Positions 7,630-15,389 of a stretch of 24,228 bases of DNA are shown here, in pieces (positions within the stretch are counted from its first letter, which is position 1; every line of letters begins with the position of its first letter). This DNA is from Chloroflexota bacterium (GTDB lineage Bacteria; Chloroflexota; Anaerolineae; Aggregatilineales; Phototrophicaceae). Where the stretch lies: positions 1-24,228 of the forward strand of contig JAEZAF010000024.1 in NCBI GenBank assembly GCA_023430545.1, written 5' to 3'. Under the pieces are notes generated by a model, which worked only from the letters and a program-made list of their open reading frames with translations, did not search any database and was not told the origin of the DNA. The translations under genes were made by a program, and so were the position numbers.

Positions 7630-9170
7630 TTACACTACTGACACTCATTTACATCTGTCTGGCCGTTATCCTCGGGATTTACACGGGTTCGCAGTTGATC
7701 CTGCTGCTGCTCTACCTTCGTCATCGTAACGAACAGCATCCATTACCCAGTGTCGCGCGGGAGAAGCTGCCAGCCGTTGCGGTACAGCTTCCGATTTACA
7801 ATGAAAAATACGTCGTTGAACAGCTTCTGAGGGGCGTCGCTCATCTGGATTACCCGCGTGATCGCCTGTTCATTCAGGTGCTGGACGATTCCACCGATGA
7901 TACCTCTGAGCTGCTGGCGACCCGTGTCGCATGGCTTCAGCAGAGTGGGCTGAACATCCAGCATGTCCAGCGTGAAGATCGTCAGGGCTACAAGGCCGGG
8001 GCGATGAACTACGGCCTGAAGCTGCTTCCACAGAACGTCGAATATATCGCCGTGCTGGATGCCGACTTCATCCCGCCGCGTGATTTCCTGCTGAAGACCG
8101 TGCCCTATTTTGTCGGTAATCCCACCCTCGGCATCGTGCAGACCCGCTGGGGACATACCAATGCCAATACCAACTGGCTGACCCGTGCCCAGTCGCTCGC
8201 CATCGACGCGCATTTCGCCGTCGAACAGGTAGCCCGTAACCGCAGCGGCCTGCTGCTGACCTTCAACGGCACGGGTGGTATCTGGCGGCGCGAGTGTATC
8301 GAAGATGCAGGTGGTTGGTCCGCCCGCACCCTGACCGAAGACCTCGACCTCAGCTATCGCGCTCAGATCAAGGGCTGGAAGTACCTCTACCTGCCCGACA
8401 TCGTCGTGCCGGGTGAGATCCCACCGGTGATGGCCGCGTACAAGAAGCAGCAGTCACGCTGGGCACAGGGGACCAATCAGTGTCTCATGAAACTGTCGGG
8501 GCCGGTCCTGCGCAGCAATCTCGCCCCCACACAGAAGCTCATGGCGATGCAGCATCTGGTGCAGTATCTCCCGCATACCGTCATGCTGGTACTGCTGGTC
8601 ATGACGCCGCCGCTGATTCTGGCCGACGCCGTCTCCGATCTGCCGCTGGCACCCTTAGGCGTCCTCGGTGTGCTGCCACCGCTGATGCACGCGCTGTCCC
8701 AGTACCGTATCAACCGCCGCACATGGATTCAGCGTCTGCTGTACTTCCCGGTACTGATGGTGATCGGTACGGGGATCATGGTCAATAACGCGCATGCTGC
8801 CTTCAAAGCCTTTTCAAGTGTCCTGAAGAATCAGGAAAGCGAATTCGTCCGTACGCCTAAATATGGACGTCAGCAGAAGAACAGCTATCGTCTGAAAGCG
8901 GACTGGACCATAATGGCGGAACTGGCATTCGGCCTGTATGCATTCGCCGGTCTGGTGATGGCGGCTATCTATCAGCCGGAGCTTGTCCCTTATATGGGAC
9001 TTTACACACTGGCCTACGCTGCCATGCTCCTGTGGAATGTCTACGATCAGTGGCAGCTTGCGAAGATGGCCGAAGCAGTCGAACCCGCCGAGATCATCGA
9101 ATGGCAGCTTGAACCGGAACTGGTCGAGCGCTGGTCAGAAGAAGACACGGCGATCTCGCAGCTTCGCTAA
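7626..9170 (+). CDS. Cellulose-synthase-like family 2 glycosyltransferase
   Basis: This 514-residue membrane enzyme has one N-terminal membrane segment (residues 3-29), a cytosolic GT-A domain and several C-terminal hydrophobic helices (about 305-345, 375-390, 435-470). The processive GT2 motifs are complete: Asp87-Asp88 in VLDDSTDD, D-A-D at 145-147, T-E-D at 237-239 and Q-Q-S-R-W at 275-279. Such enzymes polymerise and export beta-linked sugars (cellulose, mannan, or long glucans) from nucleotide-sugar donors. No BcsB or PilZ partner is visible, so the polymer is unknown. It starts at TTG with AGAGG six bases upstream, overlapping the phosphoesterase stop, so the two are co-translated. A shorter product such as a glycolipid is an alternative. 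Confidence 0.93.
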   Translation: MITLLTLIYICLAVILGIYTGSQLILLLLYLRHRNEQHPLPSVAREKLPAVAVQLPIYNEKYVVEQLLRGVAHLDYPRDRLFIQVLDDSTDDTSELLATRVAWLQQSGLNIQHVQREDRQGYKAGAMNYGLKLLPQNVEYIAVLDADFIPPRDFLLKTVPYFVGNPTLGIVQTRWGHTNANTNWLTRAQSLAIDAHFAVEQVARNRSGLLLTFNGTGGIWRRECIEDAGGWSARTLTEDLDLSYRAQIKGWKYLYLPDIVVPGEIPPVMAAYKKQQSRWAQGTNQCLMKLSGPVLRSNLAPTQKLMAMQHLVQYLPHTVMLVLLVMTPPLILADAVSDLPLAPLGVLGVLPPLMHALSQYRINRRTWIQRLLYFPVLMVIGTGIMVNNAHAAFKAFSSVLKNQESEFVRTPKYGRQQKNSYRLKADWTIMAELAFGLYAFAGLVMAAIYQPELVPYMGLYTLAYAAMLLWNVYDQWQLAKMAEAVEPAEIIEWQLEPELVERWSEEDTAISQLR

Positions 9171-9215
9171 TCGTCCAACCCCTATCCAACAACCACTCAG
9201 ACAGTCAACAACCAG

Positions 9216-9270
9216 CAGCCGGGCACCTGTCATCCCGTGACAGGAACAAGCCCGGTTGTTTTGCTTTTCC
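9216..9270 (+). terminator. Terminator after the glycosyltransferase gene
   Basis: An outer stem CAGCCGGGC (9216-9224) / GCCCGGTTG (9250-9258) encloses an inner stem CCTGTCA/TGACAGG. It is followed by TTTTGCTTTT. The position, 45 bases after the stop, fits a rho-independent terminator. Confidence 0.75.
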
Positions 9271-9283
9271 CTGCCTTCCAGCT

Positions 9284-9301
9284 TTTACAGTAAATTTACA
9301 G
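9284..9301 (+). promoter_or_regulatory. TTTACAG direct repeat, 11-base period
   Basis: TTTACAG occurs at 9284-9290 and again at 9295-9301, in phase on one helix face. This resembles the layout of Pho-type response-regulator boxes. It lies upstream of the PDZ-protein gene. No convincing -10 follows at the expected distance, so the role is uncertain. Confidence 0.3.
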
Positions 9302-9365
9302 ATTGTTGATCTTTCGCTCAAACTCGTGCTGTACGTTGATAGCGTAAACACAGAAGCACCTGATA

Positions 9366-9384
9366 GAAGGCTCATGAAGCCTTC
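9366..9384 (+). other. Hairpin in the probable leader of the PDZ-protein gene
   Basis: GAAGGCT and AGCCTTC form a perfect 7-base stem with a 5-base loop. It sits about 43 bases before the ATG at 9428. It may stabilise the leader or have no role. Confidence 0.35.
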
Positions 9385-9427
9385 CATCGAAAGTAAACAG
9401 ACTGGATAGCAGAAAAGGATCAACGCG

Positions 9428-10705
9428 ATGAAACGTCTTATAACAACATTACTGGTGATCGCCGTGATCTTCTCGGCGATCGGGCTGGTGGCCGCCCAGA
9501 CAGACGCCCCGACCGAGGAACCCACCGCCGAGGTCGAACCGGAAGCCACAACCGAGTCACCTGATACATCAGGCCGTCCGTATCTTGGCGTCCGCTTCGG
9601 ACCGAATGACGATGGTGACGGTGTCGTGATCGTGGAAATCGTCGTGGACAGCCCCGCGGACGAAGCAGGGCTTCAGGCAGGCGACATTGTGACCGCCGTC
9701 AATGGGGAGGAATTCGGTGCCGGCAATCTCGCAGCGCTGGTCGGCAGTTTCGCCCCCGGTGATACCGTCACCCTGACCATCGAACGTGATGGTGAAACAC
9801 AGGATATCGATGTCACACTCGGCACCGCGCCGGACAGCTACTGCAATCAGGGACAGGGCCGCCGTCAGGATCGTCGTCAGGACCGCCGCGACCGTCGCGG
9901 GAATAACTTCGGCGATATGGACGATTTCGACTTCGAGTATGAGTTCAGCGATCGTCCCTTCCTCGGTATCTCACTGTCAGACGAAGATGACCGCGCTGTC
10001 GTGATGGAAGTGGTAGCAGACTCCCCGGCAGAAGCCGCTGGCATTGAGGCTGGTGACGTGATCACCGCTATCAATGGTGAGGAAGTGGCAGACTCACAGG
10101 CCGTGGTCGATGCTATTGCCGAATTGGAAGCCGGTGATGAAGTCACCGTGACTATTGAGCGTGATGGAGAAACACAGGAACTGACTGCCACACTTGCAGA
10201 GGGTTCTTTCGAGCTGTTTTTCCCAGAGCTGCCCGGTATGGAAGGGTTAGAAGGTCTGGAAGGCTTCCCCGGTGGGCGGATCTTCATGTTTCCGGGAATG
10301 CGCGGGGTGCCGGGGATGGGTCTCCACATGGCCCCGATGATCCTCGGTGTTGACGGTGCAGTCCTCGATGAGACCACCGCGCAGGAATTCAATGTCCCGC
10401 AGCAGGATGGCTTCTATATCTCACGCGTCCTGACGGGCAGTGCGGCTGCTGAAGCCGGTCTGCTGGCCGGGGATGTGATCACCAGCATCAACGGCACCCC
10501 TGTCACTGACGATCTCGATATGCAGGATCTGATGGAAACCATCATGGGCAGCGACTCCCTGTCAGTGGAAGTGCTGCGTGACGGCGAAACCCTCACGTTC
10601 GACGTCCAGCTTCCGGATGTCATGATGCCCGGTTTTCAGGATCGCCTGCCCAGCCCGGATGAACCCGCCGAACCCACCGAAGAACTCGAAGCGTCAGCGG
10701 CATAA
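9428..10705 (+). CDS. Secreted protein with three PDZ domains and no protease domain
   Basis: The ATG follows AAAAGGAT at good spacing. Residues 1-24 are a signal peptide (MKRL, hydrophobic core, then VAAQ as the likely cleavage end). Residues 25-48 are a Thr/Glu/Pro-rich linker. PDZ1 spans about 50-132, PDZ2 about 175-257 and PDZ3 about 304-396; each has the G-[DI]-V-I-T-x-[IV]-N-G strand. PDZ1 and PDZ2 are joined by a highly charged Arg/Asp linker (RRQDRRQDRRDRR). PDZ2 and PDZ3 are joined by a Gly/Met/Pro-rich stretch. PDZ domains of HtrA/Ctp proteases bind C-terminal peptides, but no trypsin-like, S41 or metalloprotease catalytic domain is present. It is probably an extracytoplasmic scaffold or a chaperone for misfolded proteins. 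No membrane anchor is seen at the Ala-rich end. Confidence 0.9.
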   Translation: MKRLITTLLVIAVIFSAIGLVAAQTDAPTEEPTAEVEPEATTESPDTSGRPYLGVRFGPNDDGDGVVIVEIVVDSPADEAGLQAGDIVTAVNGEEFGAGNLAALVGSFAPGDTVTLTIERDGETQDIDVTLGTAPDSYCNQGQGRRQDRRQDRRDRRGNNFGDMDDFDFEYEFSDRPFLGISLSDEDDRAVVMEVVADSPAEAAGIEAGDVITAINGEEVADSQAVVDAIAELEAGDEVTVTIERDGETQELTATLAEGSFELFFPELPGMEGLEGLEGFPGGRIFMFPGMRGVPGMGLHMAPMILGVDGAVLDETTAQEFNVPQQDGFYISRVLTGSAAAEAGLLAGDVITSINGTPVTDDLDMQDLMETIMGSDSLSVEVLRDGETLTFDVQLPDVMMPGFQDRLPSPDEPAEPTEELEASAA

Positions 10706-10742
10706 GCTGACATCCCCGCAGTATTCACCCTCAGATCAACAG

Positions 10743-10769
10743 ACAGGGCCAGCGATATGCTGGCCCTGT
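10743..10769. terminator. Terminator-like hairpin between convergent genes
   Basis: ACAGGGCCAGC (10743-10753) and GCTGGCCCTGT (10759-10769) form a perfect 11-base stem with a 5-base loop. No long T-run follows on either side. It probably ends transcription of the PDZ gene and of the opposing HAD gene. Confidence 0.65.
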
Positions 10770-10801
10770 GTTGATGCATAATGTGACTGCGTTTCTACGG
10801 T

Positions 10802-11533
10802 CTACGCACCCTGCTCATCATCTGGTTCCTGAAGATAGGCCAGCACAGCGTGCAGATCGGAAAACACATACGGTGTGATTTCCGCAAATTTCGATGCGTC
10901 ACTGTGAGAGCGATCCGGCACGGCGAAGCAGGTCATACCAGCGGCCACCACTGCCCGCGCCCCGTTGACGCTGTCTTCCAGCGCAAGGCAGCGTGAAGGG
11001 TCCACACCCAGACGCCGCGCCGCTGTCAGATAGACATCCGGTGCGGGTTTGCCCTGAGCCTCATCATCACCGGAACAGCGCACCTGAAAAATATCATTCC
11101 AGCCCTGCGCGCTCACCGTCTGATCGATGATCGACATCGGGGAATTGGAGGCAATCGCCCGCAGGATCTGATTCCGCACCACATAATCCAGCAGTTCTTC
11201 CGCCCCCGGATGCGGTGTCACCTTGATCGGGATCAGTGCCAGCATCCGGTTATTCAGTTCCTCGATCAGCACTTCCAGCGTCTCCGGCATCTGATACTGT
11301 ACCCGCAGATGATCGAGGAATTCATCGACCCGCAGGCCGACGATCTCACTGCGATCTTCCGGACCGAACTGATGCCCGCGTGATGACATCAGCGCCATCT
11401 CCGCTTCTTCCCAGATCACTTCGGAATCCACCAGCAGGCCGTCCATATCGAAGATGATGGCCTCATAGCGCTGTCCGCGCTGACGCTGGCGGGTAACGGG
11501 CTGTTTAGTACTGTCAAAAAGTTCATTCTGCAT
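10802..11533 (-). CDS. HAD-superfamily hydrolase, beta-phosphoglucomutase/phosphatase-like (subfamily IA)
   Basis: This 243-residue protein carries the HAD motifs: nucleophile Asp29 and Asp31 in IIFDMDGLLVDSE, motif II Ser in AIASNSP, motif III Lys in GKPAPDVYL, and motif IV in CLALEDSVNGARA. The helical cap between motif I and II is of the C1 type found in beta-phosphoglucomutase, phosphoglycolate and 2-deoxyglucose-6-phosphate phosphatases. It should act in the cytoplasm on a small phosphorylated sugar or acid; which one cannot be told. I chose ATG 11533. The open frame extends 38 codons upstream into the SerB-like gene, but those residues look like a shadow. It overlaps that gene by 11 bases, so translation is probably coupled. 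Confidence 0.9.
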   Translation of the reverse strand: MQNELFDSTKQPVTRQRQRGQRYEAIIFDMDGLLVDSEVIWEEAEMALMSSRGHQFGPEDRSEIVGLRVDEFLDHLRVQYQMPETLEVLIEELNNRMLALIPIKVTPHPGAEELLDYVVRNQILRAIASNSPMSIIDQTVSAQGWNDIFQVRCSGDDEAQGKPAPDVYLTAARRLGVDPSRCLALEDSVNGARAVVAAGMTCFAVPDRSHSDASKFAEITPYVFSDLHAVLAYLQEPDDEQGA

Positions 11534-12374
11534 GTCTGAAAGCTGCCTCAAATGCGTAACGTAAATCTTCGCGCTGAATCTGCATCTGACTCTGCTCAAA
11601 TGCCAGCCGGATGCCCTTCTCAAAAACCGCCTGATGCGGTGTCCCAATCACTTTAGCATAACCCGATGTCCCCGCCGCCAGTGGAAGAATTGGCGCAATC
11701 GACTCGCTGTGAACAAACACGTCGGAGTCGCGCAGCACCTTTTCGCGTGTGACCACCCCACCAAAGCCGACGAACAGATCGACCACACTGCGCGTCGCCA
11801 GATCGGATGAGCCATCGCCTACCATCAGCCGCCGCCCATGATGCCCACGCGCCAGCGCCTCGATGATCTCCGGCTTGCCACTGCTGACGGTCAGCGGCCC
11901 CTCATTGTAATCGAGATAGGTCTGACGATGCTGGGTCTGCGGCTCATGATAGCGCCACCAGTCACCGGAAAGTTCGTTGTATTCCAGTTCGACTGCCCGA
12001 ATGTGATCCGCTGCGATCCCCAGCCGCTGACCAAACCCGCGCACCGGCTCCGCCAGCCCACCACTGATGATGAACACCTGCTTTTCCAGAAAGCGCAGCG
12101 CATCCAGCACCGCCTGCACATCCGGCACAATCGTCTCGTAATACAGCTCTTCGATGGCCTTCAACTGGCCGCGTGTCGGCTTGATCGCCTGCAGACGCTT
12201 GCCATACACTTCCTGAAGATCGAGTTCGCCATCCATGGCCTTCTGTGTCAGCAGCCCCACGCGCAGCTCTTTACCCTTGAGCCGTGCCAGTTCGTCGATC
12301 CCTTCAATCGTCGAGAGGGTGCTGTCGCAGTCGAAAAAGATCAGATCAAAGCTTGTCCAGCGCGTCGCTTGCAC
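11523..12374 (-). CDS. Phosphoserine phosphatase-like HAD hydrolase (SerB-like)
   Basis: The 283-residue protein has the SerB-type motif I DCDSTLSTIEGIDELARLKG (Asp15 nucleophile, Asp17), motif II Ser104 in IISGG, motif III Lys167 and motif IV GDGSSDLAT at 186-194. The string EGIDELA after DST is typical of phosphoserine phosphatases, which catalyse the last step of serine synthesis. The cap region includes the helical segment about residues 30-90. The final 50 or so residues (a helical tail with SQMQIQREDLRYAFEAAF) are an extra beyond most SerB enzymes. Start is GTG with AAGGAA 8 bases upstream. It overlaps the second HAD gene by 11 bases. A related phosphatase with another substrate remains possible. 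Confidence 0.85.
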   Translation of the reverse strand: MQATRWTSFDLIFFDCDSTLSTIEGIDELARLKGKELRVGLLTQKAMDGELDLQEVYGKRLQAIKPTRGQLKAIEELYYETIVPDVQAVLDALRFLEKQVFIISGGLAEPVRGFGQRLGIAADHIRAVELEYNELSGDWWRYHEPQTQHRQTYLDYNEGPLTVSSGKPEIIEALARGHHGRRLMVGDGSSDLATRSVVDLFVGFGGVVTREKVLRDSDVFVHSESIAPILPLAAGTSGYAKVIGTPHQAVFEKGIRLAFEQSQMQIQREDLRYAFEAAFRHAE

Positions 12375-12459
12375 CGTGGGAGTTCCTTATAACCAATGGG
12401 AATGTGTGTGCGATGATTTGCGGATATTGAATCAGGCAGACCAGCATGAAGCCTTGCGG

Positions 12460-12465
12460 ATTATA
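12460..12465 (-). promoter_or_regulatory. Probable -10 element for the two-HAD operon
   Basis: A perfect TATAAT lies on the minus strand about 86 bases before the SerB-like GTG. The matching -35 position (TGACTG, 12488-12483, 17-base spacer) is poor, so confidence is limited. Confidence 0.4.
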
Positions 12466-12499
12466 ACGGGAGTCGCTCAGAACAGTCAGCCCGAGTTAC

Positions 12500-12531
12500 A
12501 AAGGCCATATCCAATGAGGGATACGGCCTTT
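12500..12531 (-). terminator. Terminator-like hairpin after the aminotransferase gene
   Basis: AAAGGCC and GGCCTTT form the outer stem, and TATCC/GGATA form the inner one after a mismatch. It sits 35 bases past the aminotransferase stop. The T-run is short (TTTGT), so termination may be partial. Confidence 0.55.
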
Positions 12532-12565
12532 GAAATTACAGCATGAAAAGACTTTCAGCCCGCCG

Positions 12566-13909
12566 CTACAGCAGACTATCCAGACCTTCAAACAGACGCG
12601 TCGCGGCATTCTGTGTTCTTTCCGGCGGAAGTGCATAGCTGAAGCGCACCCAGTTTGCACCGGCATCGGAGAAGTAAACCCCCGGCACCACCGTCACGCC
12701 GAACTGCTCACCGAGGAACGCGCCCAGATCCGCGCTGTCCTTCAGGGTGTCTCCATTTGGCAGCTTCCCGTTTTCAATGTACTTGCTGACATCGATGAAG
12801 GCATAGTAACCGTCACCGATGATGAACGGCACATCGGCTTTTTCCAGGATTTCGCGCAGCACATGACGGCTCTGCTTGGTCGGCTCCAGAATGGTGCGGG
12901 CCGCATCTTCAAAGCCCATGTCATAAGCGGCAATCGCCACCGCCTGCGCGTAATAGCTCGGCACCAGCCCATGCGATGCCTGACCGTTGATGTGCTTGAT
13001 CACCTTGCTGCCTGCCACCAGATGCGCACTGCGGATATTGGATGCGCCGAGGCTCTTGGTCAGGCCATCGAGGAAGATCAGGCGTTCGCGGTCTTCAGGG
13101 TCGAAGGCCTGAAGCACGGTGTTAATGTCTGATGGCCCGCCGTCTGTGATCCAGTGATAGATCCAGTCGAACAGCACAAAGGCATATCCGCTGCGCAGCG
13201 CTGTGTGCGCCAGTTCGATCTGCTCTTCCAGCGGTGTCGTGCGCCCGGTGGGATTATCCGGCGACGTGATCACCAGACCGGCGATTTTGCGGCCATGTGC
13301 TTCGGCAAACCGTGCGGTCTCGCGGATGCTGTCCGGTGTATAGCGCCAGCCTTCTTCCGGCTGACCGGGTGCCCGCAGCACATTCATGCCGACGCTGTAC
13401 GGACCCCAGTTGTACGAAATCCACGGGACACGCGACACCACCACCAGATCCCCGATCCGGCCATAACCCAGTGATGACATCGCATTATAGGCTTTGTTCA
13501 GGCCGTCGCGCCCGCCCTGCACGAAGATGATGTTTTCCGGTGTCCAGCCAGTAGCCGCATTCAGCTTCCAGTACTTCTCGGCGGTCACCGTGCGGAACTG
13601 CTTGGTCCCGAACGGCTGATCGTAGCCGGTGCCGTGCTGCACCTGAAGTTCAGCCGCACGCATCAGGATTTCCGGCGGAACACCGGGAAGGCTTGCCCCG
13701 CCATCGCCCTGAGAGGCGTCATAGGTAACGGCATCTGCCCCGACGCGTGCCACGTAACCATCCAGCGCCTTTTTGATCTCAAACATGCGCGATGGCGGAA
13801 TGGCCTGCATGTGATTGGGATAATCATTTACCGGGATCAGGTTCTCGGTGGGTACCGCGAACTCTGGTGTATCAAGATCGACTTTTCGTGTTTCCCGTTC
13901 GAGTGTCAT
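12566..13909 (-). CDS. PLP-dependent aminotransferase, class I/II
   Basis: A fold-type I aminotransferase of 447 residues. Visible are the cofactor-binding glycine turn near QGGRDGLNKAY, the SPDNPTGR motif (Asn at about 219), Asp248 and Tyr251 in LFDWIYHW (contacts to pyridine N and O3'), and the Schiff-base Lys285 in LDGLTKSLGASNIRSAHL. A C-terminal Arg in NWVRFSYALP would bind the substrate carboxylate. The reaction would be amino-group transfer between an amino acid and a keto acid. Length is about 50 residues above the usual 390-400, mainly from an N-terminal extension. I chose ATG 13909 with AAGAGAG just upstream; a TTG at 13933 is possible. Substrate is undetermined; aspartate or aromatic types are candidates. 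Confidence 0.9.
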   Translation of the reverse strand: MTLERETRKVDLDTPEFAVPTENLIPVNDYPNHMQAIPPSRMFEIKKALDGYVARVGADAVTYDASQGDGGASLPGVPPEILMRAAELQVQHGTGYDQPFGTKQFRTVTAEKYWKLNAATGWTPENIIFVQGGRDGLNKAYNAMSSLGYGRIGDLVVVSRVPWISYNWGPYSVGMNVLRAPGQPEEGWRYTPDSIRETARFAEAHGRKIAGLVITSPDNPTGRTTPLEEQIELAHTALRSGYAFVLFDWIYHWITDGGPSDINTVLQAFDPEDRERLIFLDGLTKSLGASNIRSAHLVAGSKVIKHINGQASHGLVPSYYAQAVAIAAYDMGFEDAARTILEPTKQSRHVLREILEKADVPFIIGDGYYAFIDVSKYIENGKLPNGDTLKDSADLGAFLGEQFGVTVVPGVYFSDAGANWVRFSYALPPERTQNAATRLFEGLDSLL

Positions 13910-14116
13910 GGATGCTCTCTTCAGAATTACCAAAAATAAACACAGGTCTGGAGCGTTTTACTGATGTTTCATGATCAGCCGACAAATGGCTGTGACTGGC
14001 AGAATCTGCTGGTGAATCACTCCTTTCGATTGTGCTGAATGCTGAAGCGGCTGTCAATGCACATGGAAGTTCAACTCTCCACCATCCCCATTTGTGCATC
14101 TTGACCATAACGAAAC

Positions 14117-14152
14117 AAAAAGGGGATGTGCTTCGGCAGCCATCCCCTTTTT
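14117..14152 (-). terminator. Strong terminator of the EF-P gene, probably bidirectional
   Basis: AAAAAGGGGATG (14117-14128) and CATCCCCTTTTT (14141-14152) form a 12-base stem capped by a TTCG-containing loop. It ends in T-runs on both strands. It lies 23 bases past the EF-P stop. Confidence 0.9.
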
Positions 14153-14175
14153 GATCATACGCGGTATAGGTTCAG

Positions 14176-14733
14176 TTATACACGTGTGACGTAGCTGCCA
14201 TCTTCCGTTTTAACGCGAATAGTGTCGCCAACGTTGACAAACATCGGGACACGCACTTCGAGGCCAGTCTCAGTGGTCACACGCTTGGTCGGATTGTTGG
14301 CGGTATCGCCTGCTACCGCCATCTCGCTGTCGGTCACCAGATAATCGACGGTGGTCGGCAGTTCATAGTCGATGATTTCGGACTGATAGCTGCTCAGCTT
14401 CAGGCGCAGGTTTTCCTTCAGGTACTGGACATCATCACCAAAGACATCACGGCGCATCTGGGGCTGGTCGTAGGTTTCGGTGTCCATAAAGGTCAGGAAT
14501 TCGCCATCGTCGTACAGGAATTCCACTTCGGTGTTTTCGAGGCGGACATCTTCCACGCGGTTGCCGGAGTTGTAGGTCTTTTCAAAAGTGGCACCACTGC
14601 GCAGATTGCGAACCTGAATGCGTACGGTAGCACCGCCGCGACCGGTCTTGTTGTGAGCGTAATTGATGACTTTGAACAGTTCACCATCTTCGGTGAACGT
14701 TGTCCCTCTGCGAAGCTGATTGACGTCGATCAT
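14176..14733 (-). CDS. efp: Translation elongation factor P
   Basis: EF-P binds between the P and E sites of stalled ribosomes and helps form bonds at runs of proline. The 185-residue length is standard. Domain I begins MIDVNQLRRGTTFTEDGELF and the loop that reaches the peptidyl-transferase centre is HNKTGRGGATVR. Domain II contains TYNSGNRVEDV, and domain III ends VNVGDTIRVKTEDGSYVTRV, matching the EF-P C-terminal signature. The tip residue, aligned with Lys34 of E. coli, is Arg32. Start ATG 14733 has AAGAGG at ideal spacing; the frame extends 31 codons upstream but that part is not EF-P-like. A TATACT (14776-14771) upstream may be the -10. The two Lys-modifying enzymes of E. coli (EpmA, EpmB) are not in this window. 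Confidence 0.97.
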   Translation of the reverse strand: MIDVNQLRRGTTFTEDGELFKVINYAHNKTGRGGATVRIQVRNLRSGATFEKTYNSGNRVEDVRLENTEVEFLYDDGEFLTFMDTETYDQPQMRRDVFGDDVQYLKENLRLKLSSYQSEIIDYELPTTVDYLVTDSEMAVAGDTANNPTKRVTTETGLEVRVPMFVNVGDTIRVKTEDGSYVTRV

Positions 14734-14841
14734 AGAACCTCTTGCGATTTCTGTTCGGAGTTGGTTGCGCAGTATATAGAAAAGCGGCGAATTACGGTAG
14801 GGGAAAGTGCTGCGGACACCCGACAACCAGGTAAGATCAAC

Positions 14842-14860
14842 GCCTGAAACCGGTTCAGGC
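14842..14860. other. Short hairpin between divergent efp and VOC genes
   Basis: GCCTGAA (14842-14848) and TTCAGGC (14854-14860) pair perfectly around a 5-base loop, followed by TTTATG on the plus strand. It may be an operator-like palindrome or an RNA hairpin; the sequence does not decide. Confidence 0.35.
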
Positions 14861-14902
14861 TTTATGTGACTTCATCCTTCCGCATTCGATGAAAGGAATG
14901 CA

Positions 14903-15316
14903 ATGACCCGCCCAATTCTTGAACTCCGCGTTGCGCTCACCGTCGAGGATTACGAGAAAGTCGTCAGCTTTTATCAGGATGCGCTCGGTGTCGAACCCTC
15001 GGCGATCTGGACGACCGAGGCCACCAAAGGCATTCTGTTCGAAATGGGCAGCGCCACACTGGAGATCTTCGACGATGCCCATGCCGCCGAAGTCGATCGC
15101 CTCGAGACGGGCACGCGCACCAGCGGCATGCTCCGTTTTGCGCTGCGCGTCCCGGATCTGGATGCGGCACTGGCGAATCTGGCGAAGAAAGGCATCACGC
15201 CGACGCATCCGCCGGTCGTCACTCCGTGGCGGGATTACAACGCCCGCATTGTCTCACCGGACGGTTTACAGATCACGCTGTTCCAGCCGTTGGGGGATGA
15301 AGAAGTCAATCAATAA
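14903..15316 (+). CDS. VOC (glyoxalase/bleomycin-resistance) fold protein
   Basis: This 137-residue protein has the two beta-alpha-beta-beta-beta modules of the vicinal-oxygen-chelate fold. The first is LELRVALTVEDYEKVVSFYQ, then LGVEPSAIW and ATLEIFDDAHA. The second begins MLRFALRVPDLDAALANLAK and ends IVSPDGLQITLFQP. Members include glyoxalase I, fosfomycin-resistance enzymes, epimerases and extradiol dioxygenases. The usual N-terminal His metal ligand is replaced (LRVAL), while a Glu is present in LEIF, so metal chemistry is doubtful and a binding role is possible. ATG is preceded by AAAGGA at 5 bases. It is divergent from efp. No substrate can be assigned. Confidence 0.88.
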   Translation: MTRPILELRVALTVEDYEKVVSFYQDALGVEPSAIWTTEATKGILFEMGSATLEIFDDAHAAEVDRLETGTRTSGMLRFALRVPDLDAALANLAKKGITPTHPPVVTPWRDYNARIVSPDGLQITLFQPLGDEEVNQ

Positions 15317-15389
15317 GGTTTGTCGGTAGCAAGGGTGGATTTAGGTAGGGTGCTGGCGACCTGATTTCGAGCGCTTAAGGTTTTGGGCT

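Noticed and set aside
9841..9900. Short repeated CGTCAGGA words in the PDZ gene
   Set aside because: They encode the Arg/Asp linker between PDZ domains in frame, so they are coding repeats and not a separate element.
11534..11647. 38-codon N-terminal extension of the HAD hydrolase
   Set aside because: It lies inside the SerB-like gene and reads as an Arg-rich shadow; ATG 11533 gives a normal start.
14734..14826. 31-codon N-terminal extension of EF-P
   Set aside because: EF-P homologues begin at the ATG at 14733, which has an ideal ribosome site.
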